A DNA stretch of 64,000 bases. Origin: Gilvibacter sediminis (GTDB lineage: Bacteria; Bacteroidota; Bacteroidia; Flavobacteriales; Flavobacteriaceae). A program made the position numbers and the translations under genes. The notes below the pieces were generated by a model that was not told the origin of the DNA, did no database searches, and was given only the letters and a program-made list of their open reading frames with translations. Positions 1 to 8,557 of this stretch are shown here, piece after piece. Each line of letters starts with the position of its first letter. The first letter of the stretch is position 1. The DNA lies in NCBI RefSeq assembly GCF_028561565.1, contig NZ_JAQQTE010000004.1, positions 1 to 64,000 on the forward strand, read 5' to 3'.

Positions 1-140
1 CCTGATCTTCGGGTCAGGGAAGCCACTCTTTGCTTTAAAAATTTAATGCAGTTCAAATGAACTTGCTAGAAACTCTCGAATCTCTTTTTCCTTTATGTCA
101 AAATATTAGTGTTTGCATCTTATTGCAAGCCAACGATTTA
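1..140 (+). other. rRNA operon spacer upstream of 5S (23S 3' flank)
   Basis: The stretch directly precedes the 5S gene. It opens with a 7-bp hairpin closed by a UUCG loop (1-18), of the kind found just after the 23S 3' end in flavobacterial rRNA operons. The rest is AT-rich with no ORF. Whether the first bases still belong to mature 23S rRNA cannot be decided from this fragment. Confidence 0.5.
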
Positions 141-248
141 AGGTGGCTATAGCGATGGGGCTCACCTCTTACCATTCCGAACAGAGAAGTTAAGCCCATC
201 TGCGCAGATGGTACTGCTATACCAAGTGGGAGAGTATGTCGCTGCCTT
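141..248 (+). rRNA. rrf: 5S ribosomal RNA
   Basis: About 108 nt with the typical 5S core: CCGAACAGAGAAGTTAAGCC in the loop B/C region, followed by GGTACTGC and GGGAGAGTA. The ends pair to form helix I (GGTGGC at 142-147 with GCTGCC at 241-246, including two G-U pairs). It is the last gene of an rRNA operon whose 16S and 23S genes lie left of the window, and a terminator follows at once. The exact ends are uncertain by a few bases. Confidence 0.93.
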
Positions 249-260
249 TTTTTCATTAAA

Positions 261-294
261 GACCCGTTCTAAATTTAGGACGGGTCTTTTTGTT
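261..294 (+). terminator. rRNA operon terminator
   Basis: The inverted repeat GACCCGT/ACGGGTC around an AT-rich loop is followed by a T-run. It lies 13 nt past the 5S gene and ends the rRNA operon. Confidence 0.85.
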
Positions 295-882
295 TATGAA
301 TACTACAGAAAACAGCCCACCCCTTAACGCCCACCCGACGCTAAAAATGTACACCGTACATTTTCTAAACGCTCCGGGGCCTTGTTCTATATAGAGCAGG
401 GACTTTTTTGTTGCACTTAATTCAACTCCAAATACAGATCTAATCAAACCAAAAAGGCTAGCGATATCCAATGCGAATGGTTCTAAGTTATACTACCCTT
501 TAATAATGCAAAATTGCTATCCTTTACTAGTTAGTCAATCTATATACAAGTAAGAAGTGAGATAGCTCGTATTATATCCTTAATTCAATGACGGTCTATT
601 GGTGAAACGAATCATTTTTATGGTACTCGAGTGGATAATTGACGTTTTTTACGGTTTTCACACGGCCAAATCGGACGATTTTCAACAAAAAAGTAGGAAT
701 TAGACTGCTTTTAATCGAAAAGTATATCGGTGAAATACACGAAATGATCAAAAAATATGTATTTCATCCGATAAAATAGGCCGCTTAGCTAAAAGTGCGC
801 TATAAGGCTCATCACTAGGTGTTTGTGCGTATAATCCTACGTGTATTTGACTGTATATTGCAACCGTATTTAAACACTACTT
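295..882. other. non-coding region after the rRNA operon
   Basis: No convincing gene on either strand. Positions 344-364 hold a perfect 9-bp inverted repeat (AAAATGTAC, 3-nt spacer, GTACATTTT). Positions 380-409 hold a second hairpin (10 bp with two G-U pairs) followed by a T-run, which looks like a plus-strand terminator. From about 410 to 840 I see only AT-rich sequence. No strict TAnnTTTG box was found ahead of the gene at 883. Confidence 0.6.
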
Positions 883-1707
883 ATGATGAAAAAATTACTT
901 TATGTAGTATTACTGGGGCTATTATTAGCTTCTTGTTCAACAGAGGAATTAAACACAGAAATCAAAGAAGGTGCAAAGCTTACCGTATTTTCATCTACAG
1001 ATTCCTCTTATCTAGGAACATATAAAGGTACATATGCCGCTTTTAGTTCTTCAAAACGCGGAACTGTAGTAATCAACATTACAGAAACAAGTGCAACCGC
1101 CCTATTGCAGTTTGTAGATGGATCTGAAACCTTGATGACCGGAACCGGGTCAACAGGTGTAACTGGAATGAAAACCTATTCTTTTAATGCCCTAGAGGGT
1201 AGTTTTAACTTTTCAGTTGCTGCTGACGGTACTTTACCTACAGCGAGCTCAGTTAGTTTAACAGAAGGAGCAGGATCCATTGTATTAGCCAAAGACGTAA
1301 CCGCTACCCCCATACGTCTGGCTACAGGGACTTTTGGTTGTGAAGATTGTGGTGATCACCCCGTACTCAGTGATGAGAACGCCCAAAGCAGCTTCATCTG
1401 GAATATGATCCTTCCTTTGGATGAATTCGGAGAGTCTTTAGTGATCACTCAAGTTAGTTTTGGAGATTCTTGGTTCGTTGCTAACGGAACACTACATGAA
1501 GCATACGACAAGATCGGTCTATTAGTATACAATGACCTGAGTGGTTCATTCCCATTCGGTGCCTCTGGAGAGATCACTTGGGATGCGACCCAAATGTTTA
1601 GCTTGGATGGAGCTTGTATCGATGTCCGCGGAAATTGGACCATGACCAGCCCATCATATGAAATTGAAGGATGGATTAAGAGCGATAGCAGCTGTAATCC
1701 TCTTTAA
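883..1707 (+). CDS. lipoprotein of unknown function (intact paralogue A)
   Basis: A 274-residue predicted lipoprotein. The signal peptide ends in a lipobox (LLASC, Cys18) and no Asp follows the Cys directly. No named family was recognised. The mature part has a GTYKGTYAAFSSSKRG segment near residue 45, a CEDCGDHP motif near residue 150, and two more Cys near the C-terminus, so disulfides or a metal site are possible. The gene at 1935 is a paralogue with the same motifs in the same order (GVYKGTF...SRG, CDNCDIHP, C-terminal Cys pair). A terminator follows. The start is ATG 883; a second ATG at 886 is equally possible. Confidence 0.75.
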   Translation: MMKKLLYVVLLGLLLASCSTEELNTEIKEGAKLTVFSSTDSSYLGTYKGTYAAFSSSKRGTVVINITETSATALLQFVDGSETLMTGTGSTGVTGMKTYSFNALEGSFNFSVAADGTLPTASSVSLTEGAGSIVLAKDVTATPIRLATGTFGCEDCGDHPVLSDENAQSSFIWNMILPLDEFGESLVITQVSFGDSWFVANGTLHEAYDKIGLLVYNDLSGSFPFGASGEITWDATQMFSLDGACIDVRGNWTMTSPSYEIEGWIKSDSSCNPL

Positions 1708-1737
1708 AGGGTACCCAGAATACCTTTTGGTTTTACC

Positions 1738-1781
1738 AATAAAGCCTGTCACTAATGTGGCAGGCTTTATTTTTTTTACCA
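1738..1781 (+). terminator. intrinsic terminator after lipoprotein A
   Basis: An 11-bp stem AATAAAGCCTG/CAGGCTTTATT is followed by a run of T. It sits 30 nt past the stop codon at 1707. Confidence 0.9.
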
Positions 1782-1934
1782 AAAGCAGTCTTATTCCCAC
1801 TTATTTGAGTGCTCATCAAACATAAACATCGATAAAAAGTAAAAAACATCGATGAAATACATTTTTTTAGAACAATTCTTCTTTTTTTTAGGTTTTCAGT
1901 TCTTTTCTTTGTCAAGAATAAAAAAATACCCCCA

Positions 1935-2768
1935 ATGAGAAAAATCGTAATGATGGTATTAGTTGCTGGTTCAATCCTTAGCAGCTGTACACAGGAGGAG
2001 CAGAATGAAACGCTCGAAACAACAAATTTTACAGCTTTGGTTAACAAGGCTACAGATCTTCAAGCTACTGGAGTGTACAAAGGTACCTTTTCAAGCTACA
2101 CCAATGATTCTCGCGGAATTGTAATGATTCAGCTTAACAATGCAGGAAAGGCTAAAGCTACTTTGCGTTTTGCTGATGGAAGCGAGCGAGTGATCATCGC
2201 AGACACAGAAGCTGCTAATGAGAAAGGCCTTCAAGGTGTACGTTTTATCAATGAGGCGGTTTCTTTTGAGTTTACCGTAGAGCAAGACGGAGCTAAACCT
2301 TTAGCAGAAGGTTTCCAATTAGGTACTACTGATGCTTCTATGAAAGTTTTGAAAGAGACTACTCGTGGGCCGTTATTGCCAATTTCTGGTACCTATACCT
2401 GCGACAACTGTGATATCCACCCACTTTTGGAGTCTGGGGTAGCACAAACGTTCAACGCAACAACTGTAAGTGGTGGGGGTAACAACGATCAGGATATCGT
2501 AACCCAAATCATGCTTTCAGGAAGAGATTACGGAACTGCAGTAGGTAATGCGCAGTCCGGATGTTCTAATTCATGAGGAGTAAGAACTTGCAGCATTTCT
2601 GGTGCCTCTGCTACAATTATTGGTTCTAGAGCTATTAATTGGTCTGGAACGCATCGTTTTCGTCCAGGAAGTACAGATTGTTCTGAAGTTAGCGGAACTT
2701 GGTCTTTCAATTCTCAATACGGATTGTTAACCGGTACGTTCACCAGTGATACGAGTTGTGGTTTCTAA
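1935..2768 (+). pseudogene. lipoprotein paralogue B interrupted by an in-frame TGA
   Basis: From ATG 1935 the frame gives a lipoprotein (lipobox LSSC, Cys17) paralogous to the gene at 883. It stops at TGA 2574-2576 after 213 codons. The same frame then stays open without another stop to TAA 2766-2768. The downstream 63 codons carry the C-terminal features of the paralogue: a Trp-rich segment, DCSEVSGTWSF matching ACIDVRGNWTM, and a terminal SCGF matching SCNPL. Read through, the product would be 277 residues against 274 for the intact copy. One nonsense change therefore explains the break, with no frameshift. A sequencing error or recoding cannot be excluded. The usual terminator lies after the distal TAA, not after the TGA. 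Confidence 0.8.
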
Positions 2769-2784
2769 ACCAAATTAACAACAG

Positions 2785-2817
2785 AAAAAAGCCGTACTTT
2801 TAAGTATGGCTTTTTTT
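2785..2817 (+). terminator. terminator abutting the next start codon
   Basis: The stem AAAAAAGCCGTACTT/AAGTATGGCTTTTTTT (one G-T pair) lies 16 nt past the TAA of paralogue B. Its T-run runs directly into ATG 2818 of the next gene. Confidence 0.85.
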
Positions 2818-3318
2818 ATGCGGTACCTTTTACTGTTTAGCTTAACATTCTTTGCAGTACTATCCAGTTTTGCTCAGACCGATTGTTCGTGTTGCAATGC
2901 GGATCATCGAGCTTTTGATTTTTGGGTCGGGGAGTGGCGCGTGACCAATCCGGATGGTACCTATGCCGGGACTAATATCATTACTAAGGAAGAAGACGAT
3001 TGTGTCCTGCGCGAACAATGGACCAGCGCAACTCCTGGATACACAGGCACCAGCATGAATTACTACGATATTGTCTTAAAGCAATGGGTCCAGCTTTGGG
3101 TTGATAATCAAGGACAATCCTTGTATATGCGTGGTAATTTGATCGACGGAGCTATGGTGCTACAATCAGAAGCTGTTGCAGGCCTTGATGGCACTACTCG
3201 TTATCATAAGGTGAGTTGGACTCCCTTGTCAGAGAGCAAAGTAAGACAGCATTGGGAAACCTCTACAGATGGTACTACTTGGGTCACCGTTTTTGACGGT
3301 TTGTATGCCAAAAACTAA
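2818..3318 (+). CDS. secreted DUF1579-like protein
   Basis: 166 residues with a signal peptide (MRYLLLFSLTFFAVLSSFAQ) followed by CSCC. The DFWVGEWRVTNPDG motif and a GNLIDGAMVL...KVRQHWETSTDG pattern resemble DUF1579-type, lipocalin-like small proteins; the molecular role is unknown. An in-frame ATG at 2806 would add MAFF but lies inside the terminator stem, so 2818 is preferred. No promoter fits between the terminator and the start. Expression presumably depends on readthrough from upstream or on a promoter inside paralogue B. Confidence 0.7.
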   Translation: MRYLLLFSLTFFAVLSSFAQTDCSCCNADHRAFDFWVGEWRVTNPDGTYAGTNIITKEEDDCVLREQWTSATPGYTGTSMNYYDIVLKQWVQLWVDNQGQSLYMRGNLIDGAMVLQSEAVAGLDGTTRYHKVSWTPLSESKVRQHWETSTDGTTWVTVFDGLYAKN

Positions 3319-3329
3319 TTATTGAATTC

Positions 3330-3596
3330 TTACTGCTCCGTATGCTCATGCTGAGCAGGCACCCCGTCAAAAACAGCACTCATAATGGTTCTTATCCCTT
3401 TAAAGCCCATAAATATCGCACCTGCAGCTGCAACCAAACCTGGGATCAGAATAAATAAAGCCGTGTCATTGATGAAGGAAAGGGTGATCAGATAAGGCCC
3501 GAGAACAATCAATAATAAACAGAAGACCATATATTTTAGCCCTTTTCTGAGCTTGTTCATATCGGTGTGTTTTTGATCGGGATACTTATTTTCCAT
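3330..3596 (-). CDS. DUF6095 family small membrane protein
   Basis: 88 residues with two hydrophobic segments (about 22-42 and 48-67) between a charged N-terminus and a His/Glu-rich tail. It resembles the short DUF6095 proteins of Flavobacteriia, whose function is unknown. Its start overlaps the 3' end of murQ by 11 bp, so the two are probably translated from one message. Confidence 0.7.
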   Translation of the reverse strand: MENKYPDQKHTDMNKLRKGLKYMVFCLLLIVLGPYLITLSFINDTALFILIPGLVAAAGAIFMGFKGIRTIMSAVFDGVPAQHEHTEQ

Positions 3597-4401
3597 CGTT
3601 AATAGCTTGTAAAGCGTCTCTAACGCTTTGGTGTTTTAAGAGTTGAGCGCGCGCTTCAGATTCCGGAAGTCCTGTTGCTTCCACGATCATACGCGTTCCT
3701 CGTTCAACCAGTTTGTCATTGCTGAGCTGCATATCGACCATCTTATTGTCTTTTACACGCCCAAGTCGAATCATCGTAGCCGTGGTAATCATATTCAGAA
3801 TCAGCTTTTGGGCTGTACCTGCTTTCATTCTTGAGCTGCCCGTTACAAATTCGGGCCCAACTACAGCAACTATAGGATACTTCGCCGTTTTGGCCAATGG
3901 ACTGTCTGCGTTACAAGTAATGCATCCGGTGACTATATTGTTGGCATTACATTGCTCCAAGGCACCGATAACATAAGGCGTGGTACCTGAAGCAGCAATA
4001 CCGATAACAACATCTTTGGTGTCTACTTGAAATTCTTGCAGGTCTTTCCAGCCTTGCAATTTATCGTCTTCGGCGAATTCTACTGCTTTTCGAATGGCTT
4101 GGTCTCCACCAGCGATCAATCCAATGACCATTTCATGAGGGACCCCAAAAGTAGGAGGACATTCACTGGCATCCACAATACCCAACCGGCCACTGGTTCC
4201 AGCTCCTAGGTAAAATAACCTACCGCCATCTCTTAGGTGTGAGACGGTTTGTTCCACAACCTCCTCTATAGCGGGAAGTATTCCTGAAATGATTTGTGGA
4301 ACTTTTTGATCCTCGGTATTGATACCCACAAGCAGTTCGCGAGTACTCTTTTGTTCCAGATCGTTATAAAGGGAATCTGATTCTGTGGTTTTGTGGAACA
4401 T
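3586..4401 (-). CDS. murQ: N-acetylmuramic acid 6-phosphate etherase
   Basis: MurQ cleaves the lactyl ether of N-acetylmuramate 6-phosphate, giving GlcNAc-6-P and D-lactate, in cytoplasmic cell-wall recycling. The 271-residue protein carries the SIS-domain phosphosugar site YLGAGTSGRLGIVDASECPP at 64-83, with the expected acidic residue E80, and the GSSRMKAGTAQK motif. Length is at the lower end for the family. A -7 box (TACTTTTG, minus strand, 4421-4428) lies about 20 nt upstream. The GH63 operon diverges from the same 68-bp gap. Confidence 0.95.
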   Translation of the reverse strand: MFHKTTESDSLYNDLEQKSTRELLVGINTEDQKVPQIISGILPAIEEVVEQTVSHLRDGGRLFYLGAGTSGRLGIVDASECPPTFGVPHEMVIGLIAGGDQAIRKAVEFAEDDKLQGWKDLQEFQVDTKDVVIGIAASGTTPYVIGALEQCNANNIVTGCITCNADSPLAKTAKYPIVAVVGPEFVTGSSRMKAGTAQKLILNMITTATMIRLGRVKDNKMVDMQLSNDKLVERGTRMIVEATGLPESEARAQLLKHQSVRDALQAINDGK

Positions 4402-4420
4402 AGGTCAATAATCGTGCTAC

Positions 4421-4428
4421 CAAAAGTA
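4421..4428 (-). promoter_or_regulatory. -7 box of the murQ promoter
   Basis: The minus strand reads TACTTTTG, matching TAnnTTTG. No -33 TTG is found at 19 bp. On the plus strand TATATTTA at 4441-4448 is a weaker candidate for the divergent GH63 operon. Confidence 0.5.
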
Positions 4429-4469
4429 CGGATAAAAGCCTATATTTAGGTGTTAAGGATTTTGCTTTT

Positions 4470-5783
4470 ATGAACCAACTGAAAAAGACTGCCGCTGCCG
4501 TTTTGGAGGCAAATTGGCAGCAAGGCTTTACCATTCCTTGTCAAGGCTTGTATCCATTTCAATGGAACTGGGATTCGGGATTTATTGCTCTAGGATGGGC
4601 ATATTTAAATGCCGAGCGTGCTAAAGAAGAAATTCGCTCCTTGCTCAAGGGGCAATGGTCCAATGGGTTTTTGCCGCATATCGTTTTTCACAATCCGTCT
4701 GATTCCTACTATCCAGGGCCAGAGGTTCATGCAGCAGAGCTAAGCCCACACAGTCCAGAAGTTCCTACCTCTGGTATCACCCAACCGCCCGTACTTGGTT
4801 TTATACTTGAGTATATTTTTAATCGCCTAGATAAAGATCAAGCGTTTTTAGATTTTATTGACGAGGTATTTGACGACGTCTACGCCAACCACAGTTATTT
4901 CTATAAACACCGCGATCCTCAGCAAGAAGGGCTGGTTTATATATGTCATAATTGGGAGGCCGGAACGGACAATACACCTGTGTGGGATTTCATATGGAAT
5001 ACCTTTGAAGTTCCCGAGTATGACCTTCCACGCAAGGATACCTCTTTGATAGATGCCTCGCACCGCCCTACAAATGCAGAATACTGTTACTACATCCACC
5101 TCATAGAGTTGTTTAAACAGTGGAACTATGACGATGCTGCCATAGCCGAGCACTCGCCCTTTTTGGTTCAAGATCCGCTTTTCAATAGCATGCTCATTGC
5201 ATCTAATAATAGTTTGATACGCTTGGGTACACTTCTGGGCAAAACAGAGCAGGTTTCACAATTGAACATTTGGAATGAAAAAGCCAAAGCGCGGTTCAAT
5301 GAAAAACTATTCGATCCCCAACTGGGTGGCTATGTCTATTACGATTTAAGAGGCGAACGACTATTGTCTCATCTAAGTTCGTCCAGCTTTACTGCGCTAT
5401 TTGCCGAGATCCCTCAGCCAGAAATGGCGGATGCTTTGGTTGGACATCTCAATGGAGGGCGCTTTAGCGGTGCACAGTACGAACGTTTACTCTGCGCCTC
5501 TTTTGATCCTACAAGCGTTTTGTTCAACAGTCAGAAATATTGGCGTGGTCCCATTTGGATCAATTTAAATTGGTTGATCTATGAAGGACTTTTGAACTAC
5601 GGAGAAACTGAGTTGGCTCAACGCCTTAAAACAGACACTTTAGCCTTGTTGGATAAGTATGGTTTTTACGAATATTTTGAATGTGATCGCGAAAAAAACG
5701 AAGCGCTTAGTCAAGGCTATGGAGGGAATAACTTTTCTTGGAGCGCTGCGCTGTGTTTGGATCTTTTAAAATCGAATCAGTAA
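4470..5783 (+). CDS. GH63 glycosidase, probable glucosyl-/mannosylglycerate hydrolase
   Basis: 437 residues with an (alpha/alpha)6-barrel GH63 / MGH1-like glycosidase pattern. Visible conserved blocks are PFQWNWDSGF (29-38), GTDNTPVWD (165-173, the acid-carrying motif), YWRGPIWINLNWLIYEGL (357-374) and YEYF...GNNFSWSAA (400-427, with the Glu expected as base). No signal peptide is present, so it acts in the cytoplasm. The length fits bacterial mannosylglycerate and glucosylglycerate hydrolases. It is followed by a symporter and a glycerate kinase: hydrolysis would yield a hexose plus glycerate, and the kinase would use the glycerate. The hexose specificity is inferred, and a trehalase-like role is less likely. 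The stop overlaps the next start as TAATG. Confidence 0.8.
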   Translation: MNQLKKTAAAVLEANWQQGFTIPCQGLYPFQWNWDSGFIALGWAYLNAERAKEEIRSLLKGQWSNGFLPHIVFHNPSDSYYPGPEVHAAELSPHSPEVPTSGITQPPVLGFILEYIFNRLDKDQAFLDFIDEVFDDVYANHSYFYKHRDPQQEGLVYICHNWEAGTDNTPVWDFIWNTFEVPEYDLPRKDTSLIDASHRPTNAEYCYYIHLIELFKQWNYDDAAIAEHSPFLVQDPLFNSMLIASNNSLIRLGTLLGKTEQVSQLNIWNEKAKARFNEKLFDPQLGGYVYYDLRGERLLSHLSSSSFTALFAEIPQPEMADALVGHLNGGRFSGAQYERLLCASFDPTSVLFNSQKYWRGPIWINLNWLIYEGLLNYGETELAQRLKTDTLALLDKYGFYEYFECDREKNEALSQGYGGNNFSWSAALCLDLLKSNQ

Positions 5784-7429
5784 TGAATATCTACGACTAC
5801 CTAATTGTTGCGGCTTATATCATCTTCTTTTTGGGGATGGGTTACTTTTTTAAGAACAACAAGAATTCTACGGATTATTTTCTAGGCGGACGTTCTATGG
5901 GCTGGTTTCCCTTGAGTTTGTCAACTATGGCTACGCAACTCTCTGCGATAAGTTTTATTTCTGCTCCGGCCTTTGTAGGCATAAAGATGGGTGGAGGTAT
6001 GAAATGGTTGACTTTTGAGTTTGCCGTGCCCTTGGCGATGCTTTTTATTATGCTGATGATCATCCCGCCTTTATTCCGCTCTGGAGTAGTAAGTATTTAT
6101 GAATTTGTAGAACGCCGATTTTCAGCATCTACACGATTGATCCTCAGTGTGGTGTTTCAGTTGAGTCGTGCTTTAGCGACTGGAGTCATGGTGTATACCA
6201 TCGCTTTGATCATACAAGCGGTACTCGATATTGACAAAGGCTACACTATTCTAATAATTTCTGTGATCACCATTATTTACAGTTGGCAGGGGGGCATGAA
6301 AGCGGTAGTATGGGGAGATGCGATTCAAATGATCTTGCTTTTTGGAGGTTTATTGGCCTGTTTGATCTTTGGTTATCAAGAACTCCAGGCAGTTGGCGGT
6401 TTGGCCAACGGATTTGATCCTACCAGATTACAGGTCATTGATTTCAATTGGGGTATTGGAGAAGGTCAAGAATATGGAATATGGCCCATGCTTATTGGAG
6501 GCTTCTTTTTATATGTTTCTTATTACGGTTGTGATCAGACTCAGGCACAGCGAATGCTCTCAGCAAAGAATGAAAAGACCATTAGACAACTCCTTTTGGC
6601 CAACGGCCTTTTGCGCTTTCCGGTAGTACTGGTATACTGTGTGATGGGACTTATCATCGGAGCCTTGGTTAGTAGTTCTCCCGACTTTATGGCTGATCTG
6701 GTAGCCACTACGCAAAAGCATTTTCCGGCGGCTGCCGCTAATAATGGCATTAATACAGATCTGATGATCCCAATCTTTATCATAAAATACTTGCCCCATG
6801 GTGTGATTGGTTTGCTCATGGTGGCCATACTTTCTGCCGCTATGAGCTCTTTGAGTTCTACGGTCAATTCACTGTCTGCAGTGAGCGTGGAAGACTTTTT
6901 TAACCGAGGCAAACGCAAACTAGAAGGAGCCGCTTATATGCGAACCTCCAAATTGATGGTTTTGTTTTGGGGAGTGGTGTGTATCTCTGCTTCCTTTCTT
7001 TTTGGAGGCAGTAAGAGTACCGTTATTGAGATCATCAACGCGATAGGCTCCGTATTTTACGGTCCTGTTTTGGTTACCTTTTTGTTGGCCATCTTTTCAA
7101 AAAAGGTCAATCACTATGGTATGAACGCGGGAATTGTTGTCGCCGTTTTAGTCAATTTGGCTTTTTCTTCAACCATGCAGGAGATCCTGGGTTACGACAT
7201 AGGAGTAGAGATCTTTTGGATCTGGCTCAATTTTACAGGAGTTATTCTGACTTTGGTCATAGCCTATGGGGTATCAGCAATGACAAGCACAAGTGTAGCC
7301 GTCAAAGAAGGTATTCCATTCCGTTTAAAAAGAGAAGATATATTTCAAAAAGAAACTTATATTCTAGTTGGGTTTTTTATTACTATCTTGATACTGAGTT
7401 ATTTCATCCCTGTGATTTTTGGAAATTAA
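5783..7429 (+). CDS. sodium:solute symporter (SSS family)
   Basis: 548 residues with about 13 hydrophobic segments and SSS hallmarks: SMGWFPLSLSTMATQLSAISFI near the N-terminus, WQGGMKAVVWGD and AAMSSLSSTVNSLSAVSVEDFF. It sits in the inner membrane and probably imports the substrate of the upstream GH63 enzyme with Na+. ATG 5783 is chosen because it matches the family N-terminus (MNIYDYLIVAAY) and overlaps the preceding stop as TAATG, which indicates translational coupling. A longer frame from 5738 lies inside the GH63 gene. Confidence 0.9.
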   Translation: MNIYDYLIVAAYIIFFLGMGYFFKNNKNSTDYFLGGRSMGWFPLSLSTMATQLSAISFISAPAFVGIKMGGGMKWLTFEFAVPLAMLFIMLMIIPPLFRSGVVSIYEFVERRFSASTRLILSVVFQLSRALATGVMVYTIALIIQAVLDIDKGYTILIISVITIIYSWQGGMKAVVWGDAIQMILLFGGLLACLIFGYQELQAVGGLANGFDPTRLQVIDFNWGIGEGQEYGIWPMLIGGFFLYVSYYGCDQTQAQRMLSAKNEKTIRQLLLANGLLRFPVVLVYCVMGLIIGALVSSSPDFMADLVATTQKHFPAAAANNGINTDLMIPIFIIKYLPHGVIGLLMVAILSAAMSSLSSTVNSLSAVSVEDFFNRGKRKLEGAAYMRTSKLMVLFWGVVCISASFLFGGSKSTVIEIINAIGSVFYGPVLVTFLLAIFSKKVNHYGMNAGIVVAVLVNLAFSSTMQEILGYDIGVEIFWIWLNFTGVILTLVIAYGVSAMTSTSVAVKEGIPFRLKREDIFQKETYILVGFFITILILSYFIPVIFGN

Positions 7430-8557
7430 ATGAAGGTCCTGATTATCCCCGACGGTTTTAAAGACAGTTTAAGTGCTGCTCAAGTGACAGCTGCTATAAA
7501 AACAGGCATCCAAGATGCCAATCCCGACACCCAATTATTTGAATTGCTGGCTTCTGATGGAGGCGATGGTTTTCTAAATGTGATCAGTCACTACAAACCC
7601 CATCTGAATTCTATCTCTTGCCAGACTACAGATCCGCTTGGGCGTGAATTGATCGCTTACTATCTCTATGATATGAAGGCCCAGGCTGCTTATGTGGAAT
7701 TGGCTGGTGCCTCTGGTATTGAACTATTGACCCAAGAAGAGCGCAGGGTGATGGAAACCTCCACACTGGGTACGGGAACAGTTTTGAAAAATGCGCTTCA
7801 CCAAGGAGTTAAGCACATTTACTTAGGACTGGGAGGGTCTGCAACCAATGATGCTGGAATGGGTATTGCCCATGCCTTAGGGTATCGTTTTTTGGATGTT
7901 TACGGAAATGAACTCGAACCCTGTGGCGGAAGCCTAAATTTGGTGGCCAAGATTATTAAACCAGAAAAGAATTTGTTGGAGAGTGTGCAGCTAACTGCAG
8001 TAAACGATGTTCAAAATCCTTTATACGGCCCAGAAGGTGCTGCTTATACCTATGCCAAACAAAAGGGTGCAAGTCCATTACAGATGCAGGTTTTAGACTC
8101 AGGTCTTAGGCATTTAGATCAGCAGGTCGCTAAGTTCTTTGGGATTTCTTTTGGAGAGGTTCCTGGCACAGGTGCCGCTGGGGGAACAGCTTATGGGCTG
8201 AAAGCATTTTTGAATGCCGAGTTTAAGCAAGGCACTCCGTTTATGCTTGAACTCTGTGGTTTTCATGAGATATTGGAAGAACACAAGATCGACCTGATCA
8301 TTACTGGTGAAGGCCGAATAGATCATCAAACCAAACACGGAAAGTTAGTGAGTGGGGTGGTCTCAGCAGCAAAACCATTTAAAGTGCCGGTCTACGCAGT
8401 TTGCGGGCGTAACTTTTTATCTGATGATGAAGCTTCAGACCTTGGCTTGGCTGGAATAGAGCAATTGTACAGCCCGGAGCAACCCGAAGGTTACAGCTTT
8501 ACCAATGCTCCAGAACTCGCTCAGCAAAGAGCTGCAACGCTTATTAACGCCCTATAG
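7430..8557 (+). CDS. glycerate kinase (type 1, GlxK/GarK family)
   Basis: 375 residues. The kinase phosphorylates D-glycerate with ATP and so feeds glycolysis; GarK/GlxK-type enzymes are known to give 2-phosphoglycerate. Motifs are MKVLIIPDGFKDSLSA at the N-terminus, SDGGDG at 42-47, GLGGSATNDAGMG at 133-145 and TGEGRIDHQTKHGK near residue 290. ATG follows the symporter stop with no gap. The 3' end overlaps the convergent DUF4249 gene by 6 bp. It closes the probable glycosylglycerate operon. Confidence 0.93.
   Translation: MKVLIIPDGFKDSLSAAQVTAAIKTGIQDANPDTQLFELLASDGGDGFLNVISHYKPHLNSISCQTTDPLGRELIAYYLYDMKAQAAYVELAGASGIELLTQEERRVMETSTLGTGTVLKNALHQGVKHIYLGLGGSATNDAGMGIAHALGYRFLDVYGNELEPCGGSLNLVAKIIKPEKNLLESVQLTAVNDVQNPLYGPEGAAYTYAKQKGASPLQMQVLDSGLRHLDQQVAKFFGISFGEVPGTGAAGGTAYGLKAFLNAEFKQGTPFMLELCGFHEILEEHKIDLIITGEGRIDHQTKHGKLVSGVVSAAKPFKVPVYAVCGRNFLSDDEASDLGLAGIEQLYSPEQPEGYSFTNAPELAQQRAATLINAL

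Noticed and set aside
300-410. Integron attC-like site
   Set aside because: Short TTAAC-like and GC-rich segments were noted, but the R/L box order and an integrase or cassette ORFs are missing.
2577-2768. Separate small gene after the TGA of paralogue B
   Set aside because: No start codon fits, and the sequence is the in-frame continuation matching the C-terminus of paralogue A.
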